A stretch of DNA of 64,000 bases, from positions 186,001 to 250,000 of the forward strand of contig NZ_JAHRGL010000019.1 in NCBI RefSeq assembly GCF_019097855.1. The letters are read 5' to 3'. This stretch comes from Geopseudomonas aromaticivorans (lineage in GTDB: Bacteria; Pseudomonadota; Gammaproteobacteria; Pseudomonadales; Pseudomonadaceae). Shown piece after piece: positions 1 through 8,482 of this stretch. The notes beneath the pieces are model-generated. The model saw only the letters and a list, made by a program, of their open reading frames with translations, did no database searches and had not been told where the DNA came from. Positions within the stretch are counted from its first letter, which is position 1, and every line of letters begins with the position of its first letter. The position numbers were made by a program, and so were the translations under genes.

Positions 1-249
1 GATTGTTGCAATTAGCATCCATATTTGGGGGGCTGATAGTCCGACGATATTTAAGGACTTTAGGATTAAATAAAAACCAAAGTCTGGCTGTGTTAGTATT
101 TCTTCATAGCTAAGTATAATCGACTTAGTTAAGTACCCGTAATATACTTCGCTATCAAGCCAGTTCCAAGTGTCTTTTGTGCCGAGTATTGCTCCGGTGA
201 TAAGAGCGAGGAGTAGAATGTATAATGTTCTTGCCGATATCTTTGACAT
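1..249 (-). CDS. EpsG-like / O-antigen polymerase-type membrane protein, N-terminal part (cut by window edge)
   Basis: An open frame reads leftward from an ATG at 249 through the edge of the window (83 codons visible). It opens with a hydrophobic segment (about residues 8-23, core LYILLLALITGAIL). An acidic/aromatic stretch follows, with WLDSEVYYGYL and QPDFGFYLILKSLN. The pattern of one TM helix, then D..Y..Y, then an E/D-x-G-F-Y/L-L segment and a second hydrophobic helix is typical of EpsG-family proteins, which are Wzy-like repeat-unit polymerases. It sits at the far end of polysaccharide locus A, whose Wzy is otherwise missing, so a polymerase role fits. The family call is from pattern only, because most of the protein lies outside the window. 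Confidence 0.55.
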   Translation of the reverse strand, partial: MSKISARTLYILLLALITGAILGTKDTWNWLDSEVYYGYLTKSIILSYEEILTQPDFGFYLILKSLNIVGLSAPQIWMLIATI

Positions 250-497
250 TGCTGTGGTCACAGTGTTATGGATATTATATGGAGGCCTTTCGGAGCTGAA
301 TTAGGCGGGCATGCCAGTGTGTAGGTAGGAGTAGTCTTATAACCGGCCTTTCTTTGCAGGCAGGACAGCCTGCTAGCCCTGATGAAATCTGCTGACGAGC
401 CCCTCATCTGAAAGTCGAGCTGAGAGCAAATCTAATAGCTCGCAATCCTTACCAAATTTATCTCATCACAGGTCTGAGCTATTCCGCCTTCACTTGC

Positions 498-874
498 TTA
501 CCGCCTGCGCTCCTTTTGAAGCCTATTGCCAACTACTTTTTCAAAGCCCACAGGGCATGCTGTAAGGATTTCGGCTCCATATCGCTTGCGCATCAGCCGT
601 ATCGGCGTTGTTTTGCTGCACGAACGTACGTTCAGAGCGAGAGGCCAGAAAACGCACTTCATGTCCAGCTGCTCAAGCTTAACTACCCAAGAATGAGCAC
701 CACCACATGCCTTTAACGCTACCAGGCTGGGTTGCCGTTCAGCGACGTGCGGCAAAACATTGTCACCGCGTAGCATATTGCACTCGATTTTATCGGCGTA
801 CGGATCAATGGTATGGTTTTGGAAACTTGTTGGTGATGTCCATGCCAATCCATGCCGATCACGTTAAGCTTCAT
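498..874 (-). pseudogene. IS110/IS1111-family transposase remnant
   Basis: A good ribosome-binding site (AGGAGGATCCACC) precedes an ATG at 874 that begins MKLNVIGMD, the typical start of IS1111-group DEDD transposases. The frame then breaks. A second frame (848 down to 498) carries VALKACGGAHSW, matching the family's 'xGxEACGxAHxW' block. A third frame around 540-590 reads DTADAQAIWS, matching 'DAADAEAIxxA'. The order of the blocks is right but they lie in three frames, and the C-terminal two thirds are missing, so this is a decayed fragment, not an active element. It lies between the EpsG-like gene and a truncated ORF, so it probably marks an insertion that disrupted locus A. Confidence 0.7.
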
Positions 875-916
875 GGTGGATCCTCCTGCTCAAATTTTAC
901 TTTCAACATACATGCT

Positions 917-1051
917 TCACTCTGGCACCCTAGATGCCGGGGAGGCGACACATACCATTTGTGAAAAATTTCTCTGAAAGACACAAGCCAGTAGCCATGC
1001 GGCGTTGATAGCTGCGATTTCGTATAAACGAGTCTTTTTCAGAGTTTCCAT
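917..1051 (-). CDS. Short ORF (44 aa), possibly the truncated start of a disrupted locus A gene
   Basis: An ATG at 1051, only 3 bases after the stop of the upstream glycosyltransferase gene, opens a 44-residue frame beginning METLKKTRLYEIAAINAAWL with a hydrophobic patch (AAINAAWLLACVF). It ends about 40 bases before the transposase remnant. The near-zero spacing from the preceding gene is typical of operon genes, so this may be what is left of a gene cut by the insertion. There is no strong Shine-Dalgarno sequence and I do not recognise the protein. It may equally be non-coding. Confidence 0.25.
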   Translation of the reverse strand: METLKKTRLYEIAAINAAWLLACVFQRNFSQMVCVASPASRVPE

Positions 1052-1054
1052 GGT

Positions 1055-2086
1055 TTAAAAATCGCGCAATAAATATTGCCACGTATAAAGATTTCGAATA
1101 TCAGAAATCATATTTTTCTTGAGCATTACGTTTTTTGAAAAGTCTCTGTGGGTAATTAATTCCCTCCACGAGTCAAAGCTTTCAAAAAAAACATAGCTAT
1201 CAGAAAAGTGAGACATTAGCTCTTGAAGCGGGGTTGATATGAAAGGTATTCCAGCTGTAATGTAAAAAGAGGCTTTTGTTGGATAGCACAGATTATAATA
1301 CAATCTCGAATCATCATAGGGGATTAAACCGCAATCGCACCCGGCGGTAACAACATGTGCTTCATTCTCGGACAACTGCCCTTTGTAAACAATGTTATCA
1401 CCTAAGTTCGGAAGGTGTGAAATCCACTCCCCCCCCTCCCCCATGAGAATCAAGTCATGGGGGAGTTCGCTAAAAATGGAAATTAGGTTTTCTATTTGTC
1501 GTCCATGATTCAATGTTCCAGTGTAAACAAGCTTTAATCTTTTCCTGGATGGAGAGTCCGGGAGATCTTTAAGCAAAGGCCCGCCATTTAAGATGAATTT
1601 GCAGCAGGGTTCATTTGTTTTATATTTTTGTATCACATACTGCATCATCTTTCTAGATGCAAATATGAAGTTAAGGTTTTTTATTCTAAAGACGGAATTA
1701 TCCAAAATCCATAACTTATTGCTAGGAAGCTCAAGGTCTATAGATTGTTCGTAGGGTAGATCATTAACCTCAATGGTGATTTTATTTGTCTTTGCGGCGC
1801 TGGACAAAACAATCTGTAATAATTTCAGAAAAATGAAATTGGTTACTAGCTTTGAGCCAAAAAAATACAATAATAACGAGTAGTGAAAAAATATCGTTTC
1901 TCCTTTGCAGGAGTTAATCCTAATAAGAAAGCCTAGGCCATGTGCAAGCCTGAGAAGCTTGTTGTTGCTTTTATATCTATAAATTGAGCAGTTTCTCTCT
2001 AGTAAAGCTTTTGCAAACTGAGCGTTTCTCGCTCCCCCGCCTTCAGAAATTTTATCAGGGAATCTAATAAAAGCTTTGTCCCACAT
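1055..2086 (-). CDS. Glycosyltransferase, GT4/group 1-like
   Basis: 343 aa starting at ATG 2086. The C-terminal half has the GT-B donor-domain layout: LVYTGTLNHGRQIENLI (about 180-197), a GEGGEW/NIVYKGQLSENE segment (216-236), and CDCGLIPYDDSRLYYN followed by a CYPTKASFYITAGIPFIST block. The last corresponds to the E-x7-E region of group 1 glycosyltransferases. The N-terminal half is divergent, as expected for acceptor recognition. It is a cytoplasmic enzyme predicted to add one sugar to the lipid-linked repeat unit of locus A. It is the only recognisable glycosyltransferase of this locus inside the window. Base composition is AT-rich compared with the genes right of 6.5 kb. Donor and linkage cannot be inferred. 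Confidence 0.75.
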   Translation of the reverse strand: MWDKAFIRFPDKISEGGGARNAQFAKALLERNCSIYRYKSNNKLLRLAHGLGFLIRINSCKGETIFFHYSLLLYFFGSKLVTNFIFLKLLQIVLSSAAKTNKITIEVNDLPYEQSIDLELPSNKLWILDNSVFRIKNLNFIFASRKMMQYVIQKYKTNEPCCKFILNGGPLLKDLPDSPSRKRLKLVYTGTLNHGRQIENLISIFSELPHDLILMGEGGEWISHLPNLGDNIVYKGQLSENEAHVVTAGCDCGLIPYDDSRLYYNLCYPTKASFYITAGIPFISTPLQELMSHFSDSYVFFESFDSWRELITHRDFSKNVMLKKNMISDIRNLYTWQYLLRDF

Positions 2087-2165
2087 TTTAAGTTATGCCT
2101 TTAATGAAAATTCAGTGCTTGTCTAAACTAAGAGGAAGTTGCGGTGGTGATTTTTGCAGTAATAA

Positions 2166-3302
2166 TCAATTGCCACTGAGGTTTCGTTTTAGAAAGTTTA
2201 GCGAATTTTCTTTTCGCTCTTTGATGACTTTGTTAACTTGGAGCCAATCAATGTCAGGGGTAAGGATTTCTCTGTTTATCTGGCTGCCGAGTCCGATAAG
2301 TCGATCTTCAAGATTGAATATCTTCAATAATGAATTGAAGCGCGCCAATCCTCGATCATCATTACCAATGGCCAAGAATGGCTTGTTAAAGATGATTGAA
2401 AAAACACAACCATGAAAAGAGTCGGTTAAAACAAAATCCGCATCGTAAAAAGATTCAATCCAGTCTTCCACGTTCGGGAAAGTATAGTCATTTAGTAGCT
2501 CGCCACCTGATTGATCAGGGTTGCATTTTGTCTTACTTGAAAATGGTGTGATATTTAGAATTTGAGCTGCGGTAGTTATTGCTTGCCTTTTGTGGCTATT
2601 GTTATCAAGAATATAAGTTAGAAGTCCACCTGCCGGCTTCTTGTTTTTATTTATATTGAGCCGATCCAGGTAGTCATCTGCATTCAGCAAAAGTGTCGGG
2701 TCAAGTACAGGTTCCGCGGACACCTTGAGATATTGCTCACACAAATTGACAGCTGAAAGCTCCCTTACGGAAATTGCATCAAATTTTTTTGCTAGATCAC
2801 GACATTTTAAAGTTTGAGTTTTGCTGTATTCCCAAGTGTCTACACCAAATGATGTGGCATAGGTGATTCGCTTTATCTGAAGGTCTTGTAAAAAATCCAG
2901 GTAAAAGTTGAATATATTTGGTGAATATATAGGTCTCCAGGTCTGATCGCTACCAACGACTACCGCATCGTAAGTGTTTTCTGAGAAGTGTTTTTGCAAG
3001 TCCTCAGTGGATTTTATAGGCTCGGAAATTTTTATTCGCTGCCTCACAAATGAAATCATGTTTTTGAACGTTTGATCTTGCTGGCTTTTTTTGAATATAA
3101 AGGCTTTTTTCTTATCTATCAGTAGTAATATAAGGTACTTTGTAAGGTTTATGGCTTTACGGATTATTGGTTGAGCTTTATATTGACGATCAATGGTGGT
3201 TACGGTGTGTCCTAGATCTTTGAGTGCTTGTTGTAGTGCAAATGCTTGTATTATCCCGCCATAGTTGCTTTTTAATGGCTGTGTCAGAATGGCTATTTTC
3301 AC
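2166..3302 (-). CDS. Polysaccharide pyruvyl transferase family protein
   Basis: 378 aa with a GTG start at 3302 preceded by AGGTTAGCCAA. The start MKIAILTQPLKSNYGGIIQA matches the G-N-Y/F-G-x-x-L-Q-A nucleotide-binding start of the CsaB/WcaK family. Further family blocks are VVGSDQTWRP (about 115-124), the ISVRE segment (near 178) and the C-terminal VLTDSFHGCVFSIIFNKPF (about 290-310), with the conserved DSFHG motif. These enzymes move a pyruvyl group from phosphoenolpyruvate to a sugar hydroxyl, adding negative charge, although some members have other roles. The gene is followed by a glycosyltransferase after a 79-base gap and preceded by a nitroreductase-like gene after about 580 bases. AT-rich like its neighbours. 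Confidence 0.85.
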   Translation of the reverse strand: MKIAILTQPLKSNYGGIIQAFALQQALKDLGHTVTTIDRQYKAQPIIRKAINLTKYLILLLIDKKKAFIFKKSQQDQTFKNMISFVRQRIKISEPIKSTEDLQKHFSENTYDAVVVGSDQTWRPIYSPNIFNFYLDFLQDLQIKRITYATSFGVDTWEYSKTQTLKCRDLAKKFDAISVRELSAVNLCEQYLKVSAEPVLDPTLLLNADDYLDRLNINKNKKPAGGLLTYILDNNSHKRQAITTAAQILNITPFSSKTKCNPDQSGGELLNDYTFPNVEDWIESFYDADFVLTDSFHGCVFSIIFNKPFLAIGNDDRGLARFNSLLKIFNLEDRLIGLGSQINREILTPDIDWLQVNKVIKERKENSLNFLKRNLSGN

Positions 3303-3881
3303 TTGGCTAACCTATTTAATCTACTGATCAGGCTTTTTCTTTAGTGTATAAGCCTTGTGGCATGACGCAAAGTTTTTAATGTTGCTCGCATTGAGTGGCG
3401 AAAATTCATTCGCTATCGGATCTTTTTCCAGAGAGTCAAGCTCTTTTGGCGATTAATTTGCGTAGTATTTGTACGAGTAGAAAGTCAGGGGTAAGTCGTT
3501 GCTCGCCGTATCGTTTGGCGGGGTTGCGGGTGTTGTTGTTTTTGTTTTCCTTTATGCGTAAATGTAGACCATTATGCCTGTGATTAAAGCTTCCTTGCTG
3601 TGAAGCGAGCATCGCTTCGCGCGCTAGTATATCAATGTGCGAATCACCGGCAGTCATTTCGCTTTGTATAAGCTGGTCTGCAATCTTTCTCCGGGTGATG
3701 ACTACGCTGTACCTCGTCCGTTTTGATTGAAGAGTTTCAGTCAGGTATCACCTAATTAGATATCGAAAAATTCAGTTATCACGTTATCAAAAATTCACAA
3801 GCGCTCGCCATTGAATATAGCTATTACCCACATATCATCAGCTATTCGCATTTTTATGAATGGTCTAGGCTGGTTTATAAA
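3303..3881. other. 579-bp gap without a convincing gene
   Basis: AT-rich stretch between the nitroreductase-like and pyruvyl transferase genes. The longest minus-strand frame (3436-3657, 73 codons) has no recognisable domain and is Asn/Arg/Lys-rich. No clear hairpin terminator, tRNA or IS end was seen. A gap this long is unusual inside an otherwise compact cluster and could be a degraded gene, but I cannot show that. Confidence 0.4.
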
Positions 3882-4865
3882 TCAGTGAGATATGACGAAT
3901 TCGCGAGTGGGTTTACGTGGTGATGCTGCAACGTTGAAGTTTTTTTTCAAATTGCCTATAGCTAGCATCATTATTAGGCGTTCGTTTTTTGGTATTTGCG
4001 CTGCATTCTTGGCTCTATTTTCTTGGAAATATGAATAGCTGGTATTCAATGCGCAGCTTCCTAATCCTGCTGAATGCAGTGCTAGAATTAGATTCATGGA
4101 AAACAAGCCACCATCTATAAAGATTTGATTGCTTTCATTTTGTGTGAATGCCCTCGTGTTACCTGTAATTATCAATAGTTTGTCTATTGTTTCGGTGAAG
4201 CCGGCGTTTCCGTTTTGATGCTGGAGGATTTTCTTAATTGTATTTTTGTCTGAGTAATAATGAGCGAGCCAGCTCTGCCTGTTACACACAGATGGCGCAT
4301 AAATTGCTGCTTCGATTGCGCTAAATACTAGATCATCGCTTACGGGTTCAGGGGAGAAATCCCGAACGCTATACCGACAGCAAACGAAATTTCTAAAGGC
4401 TGCGAGATTTAAATTTTCCATCTCTGCCTTTGCTACTTGTCTAATGCCACCAACAACAGCATTGTTAAAGTTGGCGCTGAAATCACGCAGTCGGCGCTCA
4501 AACTCTTGAGGTAGTATTGCGTTATTTTTTTCGTGGAAGATTAGATATTCGGCCAACGTCTTTTTGATTGAATCTAGGATTGCGTCATGTCCATAATTCT
4601 GTGCGTATATTTCGGATTTTTCCATTAGGTTAAGTATTTTTGGCTGACCAAAACAAAAATTAGGTTTTGGGAGGGCTAGCCCTTTTTCTACGATGTGATG
4701 ATGTTTGAAAAGATAGAATCTTAAGCGCTCTTTGTCTTTGTTTGGATTTCGTTCGCTGAATGAATAATGCAGATGATGAAAGAAGTCGCATATTTTAGAT
4801 GCGGCCTCTCCTAGATGCATTCTTGAAATGGTGGATCGTATAGGTCTATTTAAGGGGGTTTTCAT
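3882..4865 (-). CDS. Nitroreductase-family protein in a polysaccharide cluster
   Basis: I chose the ATG at 4865 (327 aa). The open frame extends to a TTG at 4985, but that start would overlap the flippase gene by 47 bases. The C-terminal ~190 residues carry nitroreductase features: CRYSVRDFSPEPVSDD (the RSVRxF FMN phosphate-contact motif), AIYAPSVCNRQSWLAHY (the A-PS-xNxQPW motif), and near the end LILALHSAGLGSCALNT and MMLAIGNL. The first ~130 residues have no clear family match and include a conserved-looking HHHIVEKGLALPK. Nitroreductase-like proteins occur beside pyruvyl transferases in other capsule clusters, where their function is unclear. It could be an FMN-dependent sugar-modifying or redox protein. 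Confidence 0.75.
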   Translation of the reverse strand: MKTPLNRPIRSTISRMHLGEAASKICDFFHHLHYSFSERNPNKDKERLRFYLFKHHHIVEKGLALPKPNFCFGQPKILNLMEKSEIYAQNYGHDAILDSIKKTLAEYLIFHEKNNAILPQEFERRLRDFSANFNNAVVGGIRQVAKAEMENLNLAAFRNFVCCRYSVRDFSPEPVSDDLVFSAIEAAIYAPSVCNRQSWLAHYYSDKNTIKKILQHQNGNAGFTETIDKLLIITGNTRAFTQNESNQIFIDGGLFSMNLILALHSAGLGSCALNTSYSYFQENRAKNAAQIPKNERLIMMLAIGNLKKNFNVAASPRKPTREFVISH

Positions 4866-4938
4866 AAGTGCCTTGTGCGTAAAATATTTTTTTAAATGTT
4901 GTGTGGGAGGAATTTTGGATTTCCTCAAAATAATGCAT

Positions 4939-6477
4939 TCAACTTCGTTTTTTTTTGGCGTATGGGTTGTGCAAGCGCCGTGCAAGATTCACCAATTGAC
5001 TTCGTTCTTCTGCGTTTATTCCGATAAGGTAGATGCAGCCCGCTGTGGATATAAATGTGCAGGCAATCATAAATATGTCGCTGTCGTCACCCTGAGGCAT
5101 GTATTTAATGAGCAGTGCCATTGCCATCGATGCAAGGCCCACGCCGACGACACGCAACAGTACGAGTGAGGTAAACCGTCCGATGGATAGACTTATCAGC
5201 GGTTTGAGAATAGCGAGCCTCGCGAAAAGGCTTGCGATAGAGAGAGCGATGCTCACCATGAATGCAATGCTCGGAGCAAATCCTGCATAAAGTAACAAGT
5301 AGGACAATGGCAGGTTAAATAGCAGTATTCCACCCACTACAGTTTGATACAACTTTATTTTGCCTGTCGCTTGGGCGGCGGTTATGAGTGGAGCTGAAAT
5401 GCTGTCGATCAATATGCCGACGAGGGCGAGTTGGACAAACGTCCCGGTATGTTCAGGTACGACGGTTAACCACAGGTTTAAAATGGTGTCCACTTCAATG
5501 GCTACCGGCAAGGCGAGAAACAACAATAGGAAAAAATTGTACTTGGCGCCGTAGTACACCAGTTTATGCATGTAGTCCAAATCGCCGGAGGCATAGGATT
5601 TGATGATTTGCGGGTTCGCGGCAACCTGCAAATTTTGCACAAAGCTGTTCAGTGCGCCGCTAACTTGAAATGTGATTGCCCTTGCTGCGTTGACTGCTGG
5701 GCCGAAAAATATATTTAGGATGACGTTGACGCCTTGGTTGCCAAGAACCGAGGCGGCATTGCCCCACATATTCCAGCCGGTATAAGAGAGCATTGTTTTA
5801 AACAGTATGCTTTCCCAGTAAAGACGGAACTTTGAATCCGGGAATGTTTTGCTGCAGTACAGTTTGTATATGGCGGTTATCAGCACGACTACTGCGAGCG
5901 TTAGCGCGGCATAGGTGATCAGGTGATCAGTTTTGACCCAAGCCAAAATGAACACGATGAGCAATTTAAGTGACACGTCGATAATGCTGACCCAGGCAAA
6001 TACGCTCATTCGCTCATGGGCGATTATGATCGCATTGTAGGGGACGCTAATGATAGTCACAAGGAATGAGAAAAGGGACAGATGATAGACCCACTGTGCC
6101 GCTGCTATGCGTTCTGTGGGGATTGTCAGTTGGGTGGTGACAAACCAGAGTCCTGCGGTTTCGCCTACCACTAAAATGCCTGCAGCGATCAGAAGGTGAA
6201 TATTCATACTCATGATGAATATGTTGGAAATACCGGCTGTGCCGGGTTTGCCGATTTCAAATGACAGAAAGCGTTGTGTTGCAGAGGACATTGCACCATG
6301 TAGAAAGCCGAGCACGGTGATAAAGCCACCTACCAGATGGTAGATGCCGAAATCTTCCACACCCAGCGTAGCAAGTACCACTCGGGAGGTGTACAGCGTG
6401 ACCGCCATTGTTAGTAGCATGCGGAAGTACAGTAATCCGGCGTTCTTCAGCATTCGCTTGTAGTTGTTAGCTTCCAT
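4939..6477 (-). CDS. Oligosaccharide flippase (Wzx-like)
   Basis: 512 aa starting at ATG 6477. It is strongly hydrophobic throughout, with about 12-14 predicted TM segments. The N-terminus (GLLYFRMLLTMAVTLYTSRV, then LGVEDFGIYHLVGGF) is the typical Wzx/MATE-like MVF-fold start, and ATQRFLSFEIG follows at about residue 66. The expected role is moving undecaprenyl-diphosphate-linked repeat units across the inner membrane. It is the last gene before the composition shifts from GC-rich to AT-rich. It overlaps a possible longer start of the nitroreductase-like gene at its 3' end. Confidence 0.85.
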   Translation of the reverse strand: MEANNYKRMLKNAGLLYFRMLLTMAVTLYTSRVVLATLGVEDFGIYHLVGGFITVLGFLHGAMSSATQRFLSFEIGKPGTAGISNIFIMSMNIHLLIAAGILVVGETAGLWFVTTQLTIPTERIAAAQWVYHLSLFSFLVTIISVPYNAIIIAHERMSVFAWVSIIDVSLKLLIVFILAWVKTDHLITYAALTLAVVVLITAIYKLYCSKTFPDSKFRLYWESILFKTMLSYTGWNMWGNAASVLGNQGVNVILNIFFGPAVNAARAITFQVSGALNSFVQNLQVAANPQIIKSYASGDLDYMHKLVYYGAKYNFFLLLFLALPVAIEVDTILNLWLTVVPEHTGTFVQLALVGILIDSISAPLITAAQATGKIKLYQTVVGGILLFNLPLSYLLLYAGFAPSIAFMVSIALSIASLFARLAILKPLISLSIGRFTSLVLLRVVGVGLASMAMALLIKYMPQGDDSDIFMIACTFISTAGCIYLIGINAEERSQLVNLARRLHNPYAKKKRS

Positions 6478-6864
6478 CTGTCCGCTCAGAAGATTGCCGG
6501 CTTCGAGAGGCCGGGATGATCGATTCGATCTTGAGGCTTGAACGCACTGCGTGTCAGCTCTTTTAGGTACTTGAGTCGCTTTTGAGTGTGTTCAGTTCGT
6601 TGCTTAGCCGTAGGGCGGCCAAGCTCCACGCCTACGGCGCTGCGGTACTTATCAACACATTACTTAGCGGTGAAATCTGTGAATAGGGCTGGTTAACCAT
6701 CCTATCTACAATCTCTATTTTTTCTGCTACCAACTTCGATTTAACACGGACCTCGATATGTAATCGAAGCAAGGGCTCGGTATTGAAGGCGCGTAGGCTT
6801 ATTCGCCAGTCAGTAAATGCCGGGCTGATGCCGGCTGTCCGCGAAACTCAGACTACCCTTGGGC
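6478..6864. other. 387-bp intergenic gap at a base-composition boundary
   Basis: Lies between the GC-rich conserved part of locus A and the AT-rich specificity block. No ORF with a recognisable product, no tRNA and no strong terminator hairpin were seen. It may hold an internal promoter for the flippase-side genes, but no convincing -35/-10 pair stood out. Confidence 0.4.
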
Positions 6865-8430
6865 TCAGTAGATGTCCTTGGATAGCAAGCTAAGCGGCGT
6901 CTTGATCAGGATCTTGATATCCAGCCAGACCGACCAGTTGTTGATATAGGCCAGATCCAGCTCGACGCGCTTCTGCATCTTGTCCAGGGTTTCGGTTTCG
7001 CCGCGGCAGCCGCTGATCTGCGCCAGGCCAGTGATGCCGGGCTTGATGCGGTGGCGGGCCATGTAGGCGTCGATCTTGCCGGTGTAGTAGTCGTTGTGCG
7101 CCACCGCGTGCGGACGCGGGCCGACCAGGGACATGCGGCCCTGCAACACATTGATGAACTGCGGCAGTTCGTCGATGGAGGTGCGGCGGATGAAGCGGCC
7201 GATGGGGGTGATACGCGGGTCTTCGCGGGTGGCCTGCTTGACTTGGTGGTCGGCGTGCATGCGCATCGAGCGGAACTTGTAGACCTTGATCACCTGGCCA
7301 TTCCAGCCGTGGCGTTGCTGCTTGAACAGGATCGGGCCGGGGGACGAGCGCTTGATCAGGATGGCGATCATTAGCATCAGCGGGCTGAAGGCGACGATGG
7401 CCAGCAGGGCGAGGACGCGATCGAGGGCGGCCTTGGTCAACGCCGCGGTGGGGTGGGAGGTGAGTGGGCTTTCGTTGAGGTGGATGGCCGGCAGGCCGCC
7501 GATGTCGCTGACCGAGTGGTTGAGCAGCATCATGCTGGCCAGGTCGGGAATCCACACCACGTCGACGCTGGCGTCGAGCAGGTCGATGTACAGACCTTCG
7601 ATCTGTTCGGCCTCGGCCAGTGGCAGGGCGATGTACAGGCGGCGGATGTCGTACTCGTCGATCAGCGCGCGCAGGTGTTCGAGGCCGCCGAGGATGGGGT
7701 AGAGGCTGTTGCTCGGCAGCTCGGCGGTATCCGAGGCGACCAGGCCGACCACCGGTTCGTGCTGCTGTCGCACCAGTTTGTCGGCGAGCTCAAGTGCGAG
7801 GTCGCCGGTGCCGATAATCAGCGAGGTGCGCTTGCTCTGCAGCTGACGGTGGTAGCGACGCGAGACGTGCTGCAGCGGCAGATAGGTGGCGGCCTGCAGG
7901 GCGAAGCCGAGTCCCGCCCAGGTCAGGGTGACTTCGCGTGAGAACATCTCGCTGGTCTTGGTGACGAAGGCGAACACGGTCAGCCCGGCCAGCAGCAGCA
8001 GCCAGCCGCCGAGCAGGCGGGTGAGGCCGGTGAGGTAGCTGTGCTGCTTGTGGTAAACGCCAAGCAGGGCGTAGGCGGGCACCGAGGCGAGCAGGGCAAA
8101 TACGGCGAGGACTCGGTATTGAGTGCCCAGCTCGCCGGTCTTGAGGGTGGCCAGGGCGCACAGCAGCAGGGTGACCAGACTGGATGCCACCAGCCATTGG
8201 CCCCAGAAGGTAAGGCCGCGGCCGCCGGGGAGAGTGTTGTCGGGGGTACGGGTCACGTGATGTGCCTTGCCCTGCAAGAGGGCGCTGGTGCCTCGAGATT
8301 GAGCGCCGCCGTCCAGAGGACGAGGGCGAGCGGTGTTCGTGCTGTACTGCAGGGAGGCGTGCGCGGCGGTGACTCTGCGCTGAGCAAGCCGGGACTTGGC
8401 CTGGGGGGCGGTGGAGGTCTTGGGCATCAT
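6865..8430 (-). CDS. Undecaprenyl-phosphate sugar phosphotransferase (WcaJ/PssY-type)
   Basis: 521 aa from ATG 8430. An ~70-residue polar N-terminal tail is followed by about four TM helices (roughly 73-186). A Rossmann-like CoA-binding-type domain opens with SLIIGTGDLALELADKLV (about 200-217). The C-terminal bacterial sugar transferase domain (about 330-521) begins with a hydrophobic re-entrant helix, then GPILFKQQRHGWNG, VYKFRSMR, SIDELPQFINVLQGRMSL (the catalytic DE pair) and VGPRPHA. The enzyme transfers a hexose-1-phosphate to undecaprenyl phosphate and so starts the locus A repeat unit. It lies 52 bases after the VpsP-like gene. The length is slightly above the usual ~465 aa because of the N-terminal tail, so a later start is possible. 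Confidence 0.9.
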   Translation of the reverse strand: MMPKTSTAPQAKSRLAQRRVTAAHASLQYSTNTARPRPLDGGAQSRGTSALLQGKAHHVTRTPDNTLPGGRGLTFWGQWLVASSLVTLLLCALATLKTGELGTQYRVLAVFALLASVPAYALLGVYHKQHSYLTGLTRLLGGWLLLLAGLTVFAFVTKTSEMFSREVTLTWAGLGFALQAATYLPLQHVSRRYHRQLQSKRTSLIIGTGDLALELADKLVRQQHEPVVGLVASDTAELPSNSLYPILGGLEHLRALIDEYDIRRLYIALPLAEAEQIEGLYIDLLDASVDVVWIPDLASMMLLNHSVSDIGGLPAIHLNESPLTSHPTAALTKAALDRVLALLAIVAFSPLMLMIAILIKRSSPGPILFKQQRHGWNGQVIKVYKFRSMRMHADHQVKQATREDPRITPIGRFIRRTSIDELPQFINVLQGRMSLVGPRPHAVAHNDYYTGKIDAYMARHRIKPGITGLAQISGCRGETETLDKMQKRVELDLAYINNWSVWLDIKILIKTPLSLLSKDIY

Positions 8431-8482
8431 CCTGAGCCTGTGTTGAGTCTGTGGAAACTGGTCGGTGCGTATGTCGCTGGCG

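Noticed and set aside
3436-3657. 73-codon minus-strand frame in the 3.3-3.9 kb gap
   Set aside because: No domain, no good ribosome-binding site, Asn/Lys/Arg-rich. Mentioned only in the gap description.
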